DNA of 64,000 nucleotides, from the NCBI GenBank assembly GCA_033283175.1, contig JAWMQM010000002.1, positions 434,001 through 498,000 on the forward strand, given 5' to 3'. This document shows, in pieces, positions 50,848 through 59,161 of the stretch. Origin of the DNA: Pseudomaricurvus sp033283175 (GTDB lineage Bacteria > Pseudomonadota > Gammaproteobacteria > Pseudomonadales > Cellvibrionaceae). The notes beneath the pieces were generated by a model. That model was not told the origin of the DNA, made no database searches, and saw only the letters and a program-made list of their open reading frames with translations. The translations under genes were made by a program, and so were the position numbers. Every line of letters starts with the position of its first letter. The first letter of the stretch is position 1.

Positions 50848-52527
50848 ATGGCTAACGAGCAGGCGCAAGCGCCACTGTCTATTGTCACCGGAGCCCCGTT
50901 GTCAGAAGAGGCCGGGCTGGGGTCATTGACGCTGGCCGGTTTTATGACGGATGTCTGCCAGCGCTTCTCCGACAACGAGGCCATGTGCTGGAAAAACCTT
51001 TCCGGAGTCACCAAGCGCTGGACCTACAGCGAGATGTACCAGGAGTGTCGTCAGGTGGCTGGTGCACTGCTGGCAGCCGGTGCTGGCAAGGACACCCGCG
51101 TTGGGGTGCTGATTACCAACCGTCCTGAGTGGATTATCTCGGTTTTTGGCGCTGCCATGGCCGGTTGCACCGTCGTCGCCATGAACACCTTCTCAACACA
51201 GCACGAGCTGCAGTACCAGCTGCACCTGGCGGATGTAGAAGTCCTGATTATGGAAGAGAGCGTGGCCTCCAAGAGCTTTGTGGGTTACATGCATGAGCTG
51301 TGCCCTGCGCTGGAAGCCAGTGTCCCGGGCGAACTGCAGTTTGCGGCACTGCCTTATTTACGCCGCGTGGTGTGCGTCGATTTCGACAATACCCAACAGG
51401 GCATCCAGGCCTGGCCTGAATTCCTGCAGCTGGCGCCGGCAACCCCGGACGACATTATCGACGGTGCCATTGATGCCCTGAGTCCCATGGACCGTGGCTT
51501 TATCTTCTTCTCTTCCGGCTCCACGGCGTTGCCGAAAGGGATCCAGCAGACCCACCGCGGTGCGACCCTGCAGTGCTGGCGCTTTGGCGACTATTTCGAA
51601 ACCAGCGAAACCACCCGCTGCTGGAGTGCCAACGGTTTCTTCTGGTCCGGCAATTTCTGTATGGCGCTGGGCAGCACACTGTCCCGTGGTGGCTGCCTGG
51701 TACTGCAGCGCTTCTTCGATCCGGACGAAGCGCTGGTTATTTTCCAGGAAGAGAAAGTGACCATGCCGATCGCGTGGCCACATCAGGAGGCTCGCCTGGT
51801 GGAGTGCCCCGGCTGGGAAAGCGCCGACCTGTCTGCAATGACCTGTATCGACATGCACTCGGCCTACGCCAAACACCCGTCGGCCACCAGCAAGCAGTGG
51901 GACCAGCCTAACGGCTACGGCATGACCGAAACCTTTACCTTTGTGTCCGGTGGTGCCGGCAGCAAGATCAAGCCCGGTAGCCATGGCCCAATCCTGCCTG
52001 GTAACACGGTGCGCATTGTCGATCCGGAGACTGGTGAAGTGCTGCCGCTGGGCCAGGCGGGTGAGATTATCCTCAAGGGCCCAACTCTGACCCCGGGTTA
52101 CCTGAAGTCACCACCGGAAGATATGCTGGACGCCGAAGGTTTCATTCACACCAAGGACGCCGGTTACTTTGATGAAGAGGGCAACCTCTACTGGAAAGGC
52201 CGTCTGGGCGACATCATCAAGACCGGCGGTGCCAACGTATCCCCAGCGGAGATCGATGCGGCGATTGTCGAACATGAATCTGTACAGACCTCTTTCACTG
52301 TGGGTATCGAACACGACACCCTGGGTGAAATTGTGGTCTCCTGTATCGTGCTTAGGGATGGCTTCTCCGCCGATGAGGATGGCATCCGTGCCTTCGCCAA
52401 GCAGACCCTCGCCAGCTATAAAGTGCCGCGCCGGGTGCTCTTCTTTAGCGAAGAAGAGCTGCCAATGACCGGTAGCAACAAGATTCAGCGTCCAGAGCTG
52501 AAGAAGCTGGTGAAAGAGCGCATGTAA
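50848..52527 (+). CDS. AMP-forming acyl-CoA synthetase / ligase
   Basis: A 559-residue ANL-superfamily enzyme from ATG 50848 (CAGGAGAAGAG site). The ATP-binding P-loop is FFSSGSTALPKG, the A5 motif is NGYGMTETF, the hinge region is WKGRLGDIIKTGG, and the C-terminal catalytic Lys lies in GSNKIQRPEL. It activates a carboxylate as acyl-AMP and then acyl-CoA. It is upstream of the fifth Rieske gene and divergent from TauD 3. The acid may be a long-chain, terpenoid or aromatic acid; the binding-pocket residues do not allow a choice by eye. Confidence 0.9.
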   Translation: MANEQAQAPLSIVTGAPLSEEAGLGSLTLAGFMTDVCQRFSDNEAMCWKNLSGVTKRWTYSEMYQECRQVAGALLAAGAGKDTRVGVLITNRPEWIISVFGAAMAGCTVVAMNTFSTQHELQYQLHLADVEVLIMEESVASKSFVGYMHELCPALEASVPGELQFAALPYLRRVVCVDFDNTQQGIQAWPEFLQLAPATPDDIIDGAIDALSPMDRGFIFFSSGSTALPKGIQQTHRGATLQCWRFGDYFETSETTRCWSANGFFWSGNFCMALGSTLSRGGCLVLQRFFDPDEALVIFQEEKVTMPIAWPHQEARLVECPGWESADLSAMTCIDMHSAYAKHPSATSKQWDQPNGYGMTETFTFVSGGAGSKIKPGSHGPILPGNTVRIVDPETGEVLPLGQAGEIILKGPTLTPGYLKSPPEDMLDAEGFIHTKDAGYFDEEGNLYWKGRLGDIIKTGGANVSPAEIDAAIVEHESVQTSFTVGIEHDTLGEIVVSCIVLRDGFSADEDGIRAFAKQTLASYKVPRRVLFFSEEELPMTGSNKIQRPELKKLVKERM

Positions 52528-52717
52528 TTCGTCTTCACGCGCTGGAAACCCGACAATCCACGCAGAAACTGTAAGGAATTGTCAGCGCTGAATTGAGTTT
52601 CCAGTGCGGCTGCGTCAAAGTATTTGCCTTCTCGCGTCAAGAGTTACGCCAAGGCCGCTGGAATCCTCCCGCGGCCGTTTTATAACTACAATACCTCTCA
52701 GAAAATGAGGCATAGCC

Positions 52718-54100
52718 ATGTCTGAACAGCAAACCAAAACCGCCTGGCCTGACAGCTGGCTCACCCTGAGTCACGGCATCCGCGCCGGCCGCTACATCGA
52801 CCCTGAATTCACCAAGCTGGAGCATGAGAAACTGTGGCTGAAAGTGTGGCAAATGGCCGCCCGCCTGGATGAGATTCCGGAAGTTGGTGATCACACTGTC
52901 TACGAAATCGGTGAGCAGTCCGTGATCATCGTTCGCGCTGACGAAAACACCATCAAGGCCTACCACAACTTCTGTCCGCACCGCGGTACTGCACTGGCGA
53001 CCGGCTCCGGCCATTACGAGAAGGGTCGTATTATCTGTCCATTCCACGGCTGGCGCTGGAACCTGGAAGGCCAGATCCAGTACGTGCTGGAGCGCGACAA
53101 CTTCAAGGGCGGCAACCTGTGCGACCACGATGTGCGCCTGCGTGAAGTAAACATGGAAATCTACGCCGGTTACGTGTTTGTTAACTTCTCCGAAAACCCG
53201 CAGCCCTTTGCCGAGCACATTGCGCCGGTAAAACACCTGATCGACGGTCTGGCTGTTGGCGAAATGCATCACTACTGGTGGAAATCCGTAACTGCACCCT
53301 GTAACTGGAAGGTGGCCGTTGAGGCGTTCCTCGAAGGTTACCACGTGCCTGCCACACACCCGCAGCTGGAAAAGCCCGGTGCCGATTTCCTCTTTGGTGA
53401 TGACGTTTCCGGTGAGCAGACCTACGCTCACAACAACCATTTCTACGAGACTTTCGAAAACGGTCATGGCCGTTTCTTCGGCGGTCCCAACACGCCGATG
53501 GCAGGTAAAGTACGTGTTGAAGGCGACCCGGTAGATCTGATGGCTGACCGTCTCAACCTGCTGGTTGAAGGTATGGATGCCATGGTTCTTAAAGAGGATG
53601 TGGATCTGGTGCGCGCGCTTAAGGGCAAGCCAATTCCTGAAGGCTCCAGCCTCGGTGGCGAATACGTTAAGTCTCTTTACTCAACCGCGGCTGCGGAAAA
53701 TCGTCCGATGCCGAAGCTGGAGAAAGAGATTCTGGATATGTGGGGCGGCGAGATTTTTGTTTTCCCCAACCTGCTGATCCTGCCGCAGGCCGGCAACTGC
53801 ATGATGTATCGCATTCGCCCCAACGGTAACGATCCGGATTCCTGTATTTTCGAGATCTTCTCCACCAAGACCTACCCGGCGGACAAGCCCGTACCGCGCG
53901 CTGAAGTTCAGCCGATGGACGATGTGTCTGACCCGGAGCAGTTCCGTCAGATCCCGCGTCAGGACTTTGCCAACGTACCACGCATCCAGAAAGGTTTGCA
54001 CACATCCGGTTGCAAGCAGGTTTGGCTGGCGAGCTACTTCGAGAAAATCATCCTGAACATGCATCAGGAGATGGATCGTTATATGACCGACGAGAAGTAA
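52718..54100 (+). CDS. Rieske non-haem iron oxygenase alpha subunit (5 of 5)
   Basis: A 460-residue enzyme. Rieske ligands C86-P-H88 and C107-PF-H110 with an 18-residue spacing. The iron-site segment VEAFLEGYHVPATH gives Glu206, H209 and H214. It is closest to the Rieske enzyme at 6991 (same spacing, ICPFHGWRWNL, and a shared C-terminal QVWLA block). It follows the CoA ligase by 190 bp in the same direction and ends at a strong terminator. GAGGCATAGCC precedes the ATG. Confidence 0.9.
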   Translation: MSEQQTKTAWPDSWLTLSHGIRAGRYIDPEFTKLEHEKLWLKVWQMAARLDEIPEVGDHTVYEIGEQSVIIVRADENTIKAYHNFCPHRGTALATGSGHYEKGRIICPFHGWRWNLEGQIQYVLERDNFKGGNLCDHDVRLREVNMEIYAGYVFVNFSENPQPFAEHIAPVKHLIDGLAVGEMHHYWWKSVTAPCNWKVAVEAFLEGYHVPATHPQLEKPGADFLFGDDVSGEQTYAHNNHFYETFENGHGRFFGGPNTPMAGKVRVEGDPVDLMADRLNLLVEGMDAMVLKEDVDLVRALKGKPIPEGSSLGGEYVKSLYSTAAAENRPMPKLEKEILDMWGGEIFVFPNLLILPQAGNCMMYRIRPNGNDPDSCIFEIFSTKTYPADKPVPRAEVQPMDDVSDPEQFRQIPRQDFANVPRIQKGLHTSGCKQVWLASYFEKIILNMHQEMDRYMTDEK

Positions 54101-54127
54101 TTCTCCTCGGTGAGATGCGAAACAGAG

Positions 54128-54150
54128 AAGGGGCCTTTGGCCCCTTTTTT
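54128..54150 (+). terminator. intrinsic terminator after Rieske gene 5
   Basis: Stem AAGGGGCC / GGCCCCTT with a TTT loop merging into a T6 tract. Confidence 0.85.
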
Positions 54151-54202
54151 GTTGGCCGTCGTTACGTACGGATGCTCCCTGCGTTCGTTCGTGTTGTTGC
54201 GC

Positions 54203-54823
54203 TCAGCGTGCGTAAAGTCCCTCGGAACCAGGCATTAACCGGCAGCGCAGGGAGTTCTGCAGGTAAGCCACACTCTGGTAGTACCCCACAAGCAACGGCA
54301 GTTCCAGCAGCTGCTTGTCGTTGAGGAAGCCTTCCAGTTCTGCCCAGGTATCATCACTGATCATGGCGTTGCCATACATCTCTTCCACCGCTCGTACGAT
54401 CAGGCGTGCCTCTTCATCCCAGCCTTCGGCATCTGAGCCAATGGTCAGGCGCTCCGCGTCGGCGTCAGTCACACCCGCCAGCGCCTTGCCGTTTTTCAGG
54501 TGCTGGCTCCACTCAAACGGTGCCTGACAGAGCCAGCCGATACGGCAGATGGCCAGTTGCCGATGTCTGGGCGTTAATTCGCTCTTCAGCAGCTGGGTGG
54601 CATAGGCCGCCTGGGCCACCATCAATGGCGGGTGGCGCAGCATGGTGGCGAAAAACTCCGGCAGCTCATCTTTTGAGGGAATGCCAATGGCTTTCCAAAG
54701 CTCCAGTACAGTTTGCTTTTGTGCGTCGGTGATAACGTCCGGATCCAACGGCTCTATCCGTGGCGGGTGATCAAGGATCTCGGCCTGGCGTTTGGCAATA
54801 TCATCCACAAGGGCTTGCTCCAT
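54203..54823 (-). CDS. carboxymuconolactone decarboxylase-family protein (2 of 2)
   Basis: A 206-residue helical protein of the CMD/AhpD superfamily. LTPRHRQLAICRIGWLCQAPFEWSQH is the active-site region (core CQAPFEWSQH: Cys, Glu and His without the second Cys of AhpD). Same architecture as the gene at 35906, though sequences differ. Likely accessory to ring or lactone chemistry in the oxygenase island. It is convergent with the Rieske gene and stands alone. Confidence 0.8.
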   Translation of the reverse strand: MEQALVDDIAKRQAEILDHPPRIEPLDPDVITDAQKQTVLELWKAIGIPSKDELPEFFATMLRHPPLMVAQAAYATQLLKSELTPRHRQLAICRIGWLCQAPFEWSQHLKNGKALAGVTDADAERLTIGSDAEGWDEEARLIVRAVEEMYGNAMISDDTWAELEGFLNDKQLLELPLLVGYYQSVAYLQNSLRCRLMPGSEGLYAR

Positions 54824-54935
54824 TATTGGGTTCAGCCGTAGATGGTAATGCAGGTGGGGGTAGGGGACTAATGACCGGTTGGAACTCCTTCGCTTATGCG
54901 AAGAAGGACGTTGATTATGGCGGTCCAGGCTCTGG

Positions 54936-55463
54936 CTAGCGAGCAGCGACGGTGTTGACGCCGGCTTCGCAACCGCTGAGTCGCAGTCGTGGTGTTGGAT
55001 TAAAGGCGACGCTGAAGCTGTCCACTTTCTTCAGGACACTCATGCCGATAATCGGGCGGGTACTTCCGGGGAGCACGGCGGCCTCCACATCCCGGAGCCG
55101 GCAACCGCCCAGCTCCAGACTGGATATTCGGTATATGGCTACCTGACGGGTACTGCCGTTGGCAAGTCGCGCTCGCTCTGAGCGTTGATATTGAGCCGCT
55201 GAGTCCCGGCTCAGTACCTTTAGCTGCTTCTCGTTGATGGCCAGATAACCGGAGCCGGTATCAAACAGAAAATCCTCCTGTACCGAATCTCCCAGGCGAG
55301 CCGGCAGGTAGTAGACGTCAGTGGCTTTCGAGATCAGCTCGATTTCCGTCTGTGCAGTGGAAGTGGGCTCTGCAGCGGCAGCCGGGGTTGCACCAAAAGC
55401 TGGCAGAAGCAGGGAAAGGAGCACTGCGACGGCGCCGCCGTTAAACATTCCGCTGACGTTCAT
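54936..55463 (-). CDS. secreted retropepsin-like aspartic protease-fold protein
   Basis: A 175-residue protein. A signal peptide (hydrophobic to about residue 24, AAAA cleavage region near 28-32) leads to a mature domain with LFDTGSGYL (D68-T69-G70), the aspartic-protease active-site triad of the retropepsin-like/TIGR02281-type clan. PIIGMSVLKK further on matches the second family block. It would act as a dimer in the periplasm or be a non-catalytic relative. An internal ATG (residue 6) is an alternative start. Confidence 0.7.
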   Translation of the reverse strand: MNVSGMFNGGAVAVLLSLLLPAFGATPAAAAEPTSTAQTEIELISKATDVYYLPARLGDSVQEDFLFDTGSGYLAINEKQLKVLSRDSAAQYQRSERARLANGSTRQVAIYRISSLELGGCRLRDVEAAVLPGSTRPIIGMSVLKKVDSFSVAFNPTPRLRLSGCEAGVNTVAAR

Positions 55464-55587
55464 ATTGATAAACCCTGATTTGCATCGAATTTGTGGGCCG
55501 AAGACAGGAAACCGGTCTCCACCTTAATTGAGAACAGCAATTCTCAGGCCAACCCCCGGAGCCGGGGCGTCATAAGGGCCTGGTTCA

Positions 55588-55602
55588 ATAGGTCTTGTCT
55601 AT
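55588..55602. promoter_or_regulatory. dyad copy 1, ATAGGTCTTGTCTAT
   Basis: Imperfect form of the ATAGG-N5-CCTAT dyad found before all three tandem secreted-protein genes; its last base lies 120 bp before the ATG, followed by GGGAAGCATCG, a conserved block. A weak promoter-like TTGGCC-N19-TAATCT lies between it and the gene. Confidence 0.5.
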
Positions 55603-55945
55603 GGGAAGCATCGAGACAACCGCTTGGCCACTACCCCTGCCAAACCCGTAATCTACACCCATCAAAGCCAAACACGCTTTGCCACAAAACTCAGAGAGAT
55701 TACGCAAACAGGAGAACTGTTATGAAAAAGATGATGATTACCGCCGTAATGACCGCCGCTGCCACTGTTGCTTCTTTCGCCCAGGCAGAGCCCATGTCCA
55801 TGAACGCGCTGTCTGTGAAGAACGCCCAGAGCGCTGCACCTTCAGCCATTACCGGAGATGTGAGCTACAACGCCTACAACGGTAAATACCGCACCTACAA
55901 AAGCCGGGTGAACGCGCCACAGGTGGTCGACACTGAAATTGCAGC
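55603..55945 (+). repeat. direct repeat unit 1 (partner at 56307-56649)
   Basis: Leader plus most of the coding sequence is repeated 704 bp downstream with few differences. Identity breaks off in the last 20 or so codons and returns for the final DRNI codons. Confidence 0.8.
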
Positions 55946-56009
55946 CTTCGAGATGGCCACTGAAAACGCCGCGCGTCAGTTCGGTATCCGCAGCGACCGC
56001 AATATCTGA
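55722..56009 (+). CDS. small secreted protein, tandem copy 1
   Basis: A 95-residue protein. The ATG at 55722 has an AGGAG site; the longer open frame upstream is the duplicated leader. A Sec signal (MKKMMITAVMTAAATVASFAQA) shown here only in outline ends at AQA near residue 22. The mature part of about 73 residues begins EPMSMNALSV, contains ITGDVSYNAYNGKYRTYKSR and ends in DRNI. There are no cysteines. No known family is recognised. Near-identical copy at 56426 and a more diverged one at 57216. The mature protein is Tyr- and Asn-rich in the middle, which suggests an exported or surface role. Confidence 0.7.
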   Translation: MKKMMITAVMTAAATVASFAQAEPMSMNALSVKNAQSAAPSAITGDVSYNAYNGKYRTYKSRVNAPQVVDTEIAAFEMATENAARQFGIRSDRNI

Positions 56010-56056
56010 ACCCTCGTTCCTAAGTGCAGGTGGCCCCGTCCGCCTGTATGCCCTTT

Positions 56057-56080
56057 GCCCCGGTCTGCCGGGGCCTTTTT
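56057..56080 (+). terminator. intrinsic terminator after copy 1
   Basis: Stem GCCCCGG / CCGGGGC with a TCTG loop and T5. Confidence 0.85.
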
Positions 56081-56291
56081 GTTTCGGGTGTTTGGATTCC
56101 CCTGAGCACTACCAGGCTCGCGTAATACTTTTGCCAAAGACCTGCTGTCCCTGAGGCAATAGGGCTTAAACCATATTGAATCGCCACCAATCGGCATGTC
56201 ATCAGATTGCCTGATCTTCGTCAGTAAGGCTGGACGTTCGTCGTCCATAGGTGGCAATGCCGGGTACGGTACGGTTGGGAAGGGTTTATTA

Positions 56292-56306
56292 ATAGGCTGG
56301 ACCTAT
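56292..56306. promoter_or_regulatory. dyad copy 2, ATAGGCTGGACCTAT
   Basis: Perfect ATAGG-N5-CCTAT inverted repeat (with flanking A and T, 6+5+6). Its last base lies 120 bp before the ATG of copy 2, exactly as for copy 1. Confidence 0.6.
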
Positions 56307-56649
56307 TGAAAGCATCGAATCATCCGCTTGGCCAGCACCCCTGCCAAACCCGTAATCTACACCCATCAAAGCCAAACACGCTTTGCCACAAAACTCAGAG
56401 AGATTACGCAAACAGGAGAACTGTTATGAAAAAGATGATGATTACCGCCGTAATGACCGCCGCTGCCACTGTCGCTTCTTTCGCCCAGGCAGAGCCCATG
56501 TCGATGAACGCACTGTCTGTGAAGAACGCCCAGAGCGCCGCACCTTCAGCCATTACCGGAGATGTGAGCTACAACGCCTACAACGGTAAATACCGCACCT
56601 ACAAAAGCCGGGTGAACGCACCACAGGTAGTCGACACTGAAATCGCAGC
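56307..56649 (+). repeat. direct repeat unit 2 (partner at 55603-55945)
   Basis: See unit 1. The near-identity of non-coding leader and coding sequence indicates a recent duplication or gene conversion. Confidence 0.8.
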
Positions 56650-56713
56650 CTACGAGACAGTGTCCGGGCGAAGTGCCCGCGAGTTCGGTGTCCGCAAAGA
56701 CCGCAATATCTGA
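56426..56713 (+). CDS. small secreted protein, tandem copy 2
   Basis: A 95-residue paralogue of copy 1, nearly identical to about residue 75 and then different (YETVSGRSAREFGVRKDRNI in place of FEMATENAARQFGIRSDRNI). Same signal peptide with AQA cleavage, same AGGAG site and same leader. A terminator follows 48 bp after the stop, so each copy is its own transcription unit. The variable C-terminal segment between conserved parts could be a specificity region. Confidence 0.7.
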   Translation: MKKMMITAVMTAAATVASFAQAEPMSMNALSVKNAQSAAPSAITGDVSYNAYNGKYRTYKSRVNAPQVVDTEIAAYETVSGRSAREFGVRKDRNI

Positions 56714-56760
56714 TCATTCAGACCCCAAGAACAGGTGGGTCTGCCCCACCTGAACCCTTT

Positions 56761-56788
56761 GTGCCCCATTCGATGGGGCACTTTTTTT
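56761..56788 (+). terminator. intrinsic terminator after copy 2
   Basis: Stem GTGCCCCAT / ATGGGGCAC with a TCG loop and T7. Confidence 0.9.
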
Positions 56789-57090
56789 CGCCAAGTGCAT
56801 GTCTGCCCCTCGGCTATCGCCTCTGTGTGACAAGCACCACTCAGGTATTTTTGCTGTTCCCGGTACCGCCGGCACTCTGATTCGATCTTCCCCTTCGTCA
56901 GCGCCTATTACTCTCCGGAATGGGTTAATTTCCGACTGGATTATGGCTGTTGCAGCCAGCTGTATTGCAAGCGTTATTGGTGCTGATAAAGCTCCAGCCT
57001 CTCTCCGCGGGAAGAGAGGGGCCGGCTCAGAGAGTATCCGCGGACTGATCTGGACAAGGTGCAGGCAAGTCAAGCTGTCGGTGTCTCATG

Positions 57091-57105
57091 ATAGGTAGAA
57101 CCTAT
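57091..57105. promoter_or_regulatory. dyad copy 3, ATAGGTAGAACCTAT
   Basis: Perfect 6+3+6 inverted repeat of the same family, 111 bp before the ATG of copy 3 and followed by the conserved CGAAAACATCG block. It is retained although the rest of the leader has diverged. Confidence 0.6.
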
Positions 57106-57215
57106 CGAAAACATCGCAACTACCAGTTGGCGGCAGGCGGTACCAAAATCGTATTCTGATCACGTCAAAGCCAAACAGGCTTACCCAACAAGTCAGCTCA
57201 ACCAGGAGAACTGTT

Positions 57216-57503
57216 ATGAAAAAGATGATGATCACTGCCATGATGACCAACGCAGCCACCGTAGCCACTTTCGCCCAGGCTGAGCCAATGTCCATGAACG
57301 CACTGTCAATCAACAACAGCCAGTCCGCAGCACCATCTGCCATCACTGGTGACGTGAAGTACAACGCCTACCTTGGCAAGTACCGCACCTACCAGAGCCG
57401 CGTGAATGCGCCCCAGGCAGTGGACACCGAGATTGCAGCTTTCGAGATGGTCTCCGAGCCTGCAGCACGTGACTTCCCGATTCGCAATGACCGCAATATC
57501 TGA
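57216..57503 (+). CDS. small secreted protein, tandem copy 3
   Basis: A 95-residue paralogue, more diverged than copies 1 and 2. Signal peptide with AQA cleavage, mature EPMSMNALSINNSQS, then ITGDVKYNAYLGKYRTYQSR and the terminal DRNI. The exact 95-residue length, the YNAY-x-GKYRTY core and the last four residues are constant in all three. AGGAG site as in the others. A 12-bp-stem hairpin follows at 57520. Confidence 0.7.
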   Translation: MKKMMITAMMTNAATVATFAQAEPMSMNALSINNSQSAAPSAITGDVKYNAYLGKYRTYQSRVNAPQAVDTEIAAFEMVSEPAARDFPIRNDRNI

Positions 57504-57519
57504 TAGCACCGACACCCTG

Positions 57520-57548
57520 GCTTCAGGTGGGCATAACCCACCTGAAGC
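57520..57548 (+). terminator. strong hairpin after copy 3
   Basis: Perfect 12-bp stem GCTTCAGGTGGG / CCCACCTGAAGC with a 5-base loop but no T tract; it may stabilise the 3' end. A few bases on, CGCAATATCTGA (57561-57572) repeats the terminal codons of the three genes. Confidence 0.6.
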
Positions 57549-57736
57549 TCTCCCACCAAGCGCAATATCTGACTCGAAACTGAATCCTGACCGAACCTGT
57601 TGCTGACGAGCAGGTGTTGCAAGCCGGGGTTGTCAATCACGGGAACACCCGCACAGATTTCCCATGCTCAGGTGGCGTATAATTCAACGCTAAGGGCCTC
57701 AGATGGCCATTTTCGTTGTTGAAGATGTAATTCGCT

Positions 57737-58603
57737 ATGATTCATTCCCGTTCTTGCCTCTCCCTCTGCCTGTTCCTGTCTTTTTTCCTGAGTGGTTGTT
57801 TTGCACCGGAGACACCACAGGAGGTAGCTGAAGCCTTCTGGGACAGCGTGGTCGATGATGATGCCAGTGGTGCAGTGCGTTACTCCACCCTTGAGGAGCA
57901 GCACAGCTTTGACAGATTTGGAGAGCGCTGGCAGGGCTACACCGTCAACTGGGGCAAGCTGGTTGTGGATGGGGACAAAGCCAGTATCGAGACCGATTGC
58001 CGTAGGGCCGGAGAGGCTTCCAATCAACACCGCATGTTTGTAACCCATCTCGTGCGCGTGCAGGGGCAGTGGCTGGTGGAATACGACTACACCGCTGCCG
58101 GTATCCGTGGTGGTGCGTTTGGGGAACTCTTTTTGCGCTTGAACCGCTTCAGCCAGGAATTCTCACGCAAATTTGACCAGTCCGCCGCACAAACCAGTTC
58201 GGAAGTGGAATTGATGCTGGAGCAGCTGGAAGCGAAGCAGGAAGCGTTAAGCAAGCGCGCCGAAGAGGCACTCGAATCCTACAGTGAAGCCTTGGAGAGT
58301 GCGCTGAAGGAGCTGCAGCGCTCTATTGAACGCGCCAAGCGGGAGAAGGGCAGCTCCCTGTCCGATGACGAGAAAGCGATGCTGCAATCTACCGCGGCGA
58401 ACCTGGAGGACAGTCGTCGCCACCTGGAGTCTGACTCCTTACTTTCGATTGCTCACAGCAGCCACACCATCACCGCAGTGGAGCAATACCTGGCCCAGGT
58501 GGATAACGCGGCACTGGCCGACTTCAAGCAGCAGTGGAGTCAGATTGTTGAACGCTTCCGCGAGGATATGGACGGGCTGATGCAGGAGATGGCCGGCCAC
58601 TGA
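57737..58603 (+). CDS. predicted lipoprotein with coiled-coil tail
   Basis: A 288-residue protein. Lipoprotein signal with lipobox LSGC (Cys21). Residues about 25-115 resemble DUF4878/NTF2-like lumazine-type lipoprotein domains (APETPQEVAEAFWDSVV, then alternating strands). Residues about 140-240 form long charged helices with heptad spacing, very likely a coiled coil. It would be anchored in the inner or outer membrane and project into the periplasm. The function is unknown. No partner gene is adjacent. Confidence 0.7.
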   Translation: MIHSRSCLSLCLFLSFFLSGCFAPETPQEVAEAFWDSVVDDDASGAVRYSTLEEQHSFDRFGERWQGYTVNWGKLVVDGDKASIETDCRRAGEASNQHRMFVTHLVRVQGQWLVEYDYTAAGIRGGAFGELFLRLNRFSQEFSRKFDQSAAQTSSEVELMLEQLEAKQEALSKRAEEALESYSEALESALKELQRSIERAKREKGSSLSDDEKAMLQSTAANLEDSRRHLESDSLLSIAHSSHTITAVEQYLAQVDNAALADFKQQWSQIVERFREDMDGLMQEMAGH

Positions 58604-58639
58604 GGCCGGCGCTGAGCAATGGAGGCGGGACGAACAGGG

Positions 58640-59161
58640 TCAGTCCCTCGCACCCCTGGCGAAAAGGCGGCTGGTGAGCATCCCCAGTGACACCTCATTT
58701 TCTGGCTGCAGGCTGGCCTGCACCGGCCCTTGCTTACGCATGTCATAGGTCACCACGCGCTTGCTGAAGCGCCAGCGACCATCCTCACATTTGCGGTAGT
58801 GATCGAGGTAGCGCACGCACATAAAATCCTCGATCTGCCCGCCTTTGCCATCCGGGAAGATGTGGTAAGCCAAAGCATAGACTTCACCTTCACCCTTATC
58901 GCCATCCACCGATACCAGGTGATTGCAGATATGGTGACCACTGTAGGGCAGGTGATTAAACGCCTGCTCCAGAAAGTCCACATAACCCTTGGCATCTCCG
59001 TCGTAGGTGTCACCGTGGGTGTCAGTGCCGTCCCCGGTGTAAAGGTCGCGCAGTAATCCGGCGTCCTTGCGATCGACACCGCGGGAGTAGAGCATGGCCA
59101 GATCACGGATCGCGTCTTTGTCCAGCAGGGTTTGCAGGGCCTGGTCATTGAGGCTGCTCAT
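58640..59161 (-). CDS. SnoaL-like (NTF2-fold) protein
   Basis: A 173-residue protein from ATG 59161 (GGAG site). N-terminal helix IRDLAMLYSRGVDRKDAGLLRDLY, cited as AMLYSRGVDRKD, is the usual start of SnoaL_4 proteins, followed by strands containing HHICNHLVSVDGD and the RYLDHYRKCEDGRWRF block. Members include dehydratases, isomerases and lyase-like cyclases, with several acting in steroid or naphthalene degradation. Its start overlaps the stop of the alpha/beta hydrolase gene (ATGA, 59158-59161), so the two are coupled. Confidence 0.8.
   Translation of the reverse strand: MSSLNDQALQTLLDKDAIRDLAMLYSRGVDRKDAGLLRDLYTGDGTDTHGDTYDGDAKGYVDFLEQAFNHLPYSGHHICNHLVSVDGDKGEGEVYALAYHIFPDGKGGQIEDFMCVRYLDHYRKCEDGRWRFSKRVVTYDMRKQGPVQASLQPENEVSLGMLTSRLFARGARD

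Larger units (their letters stand above)
56010..56425. other. spacer between secreted-protein copies 1 and 2, no gene
   Basis: Holds the terminator of copy 1 (56057-56080), about 200 bp with no visible feature, and the dyad and leader of copy 2. No gene is supported. Confidence 0.6.
56714..57215. other. spacer between secreted-protein copies 2 and 3, no gene
   Basis: Begins with the terminator of copy 2, then about 300 bp (56789-57090) in which I see no gene, repeat or site, and ends with the dyad and leader of copy 3. Confidence 0.6.
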
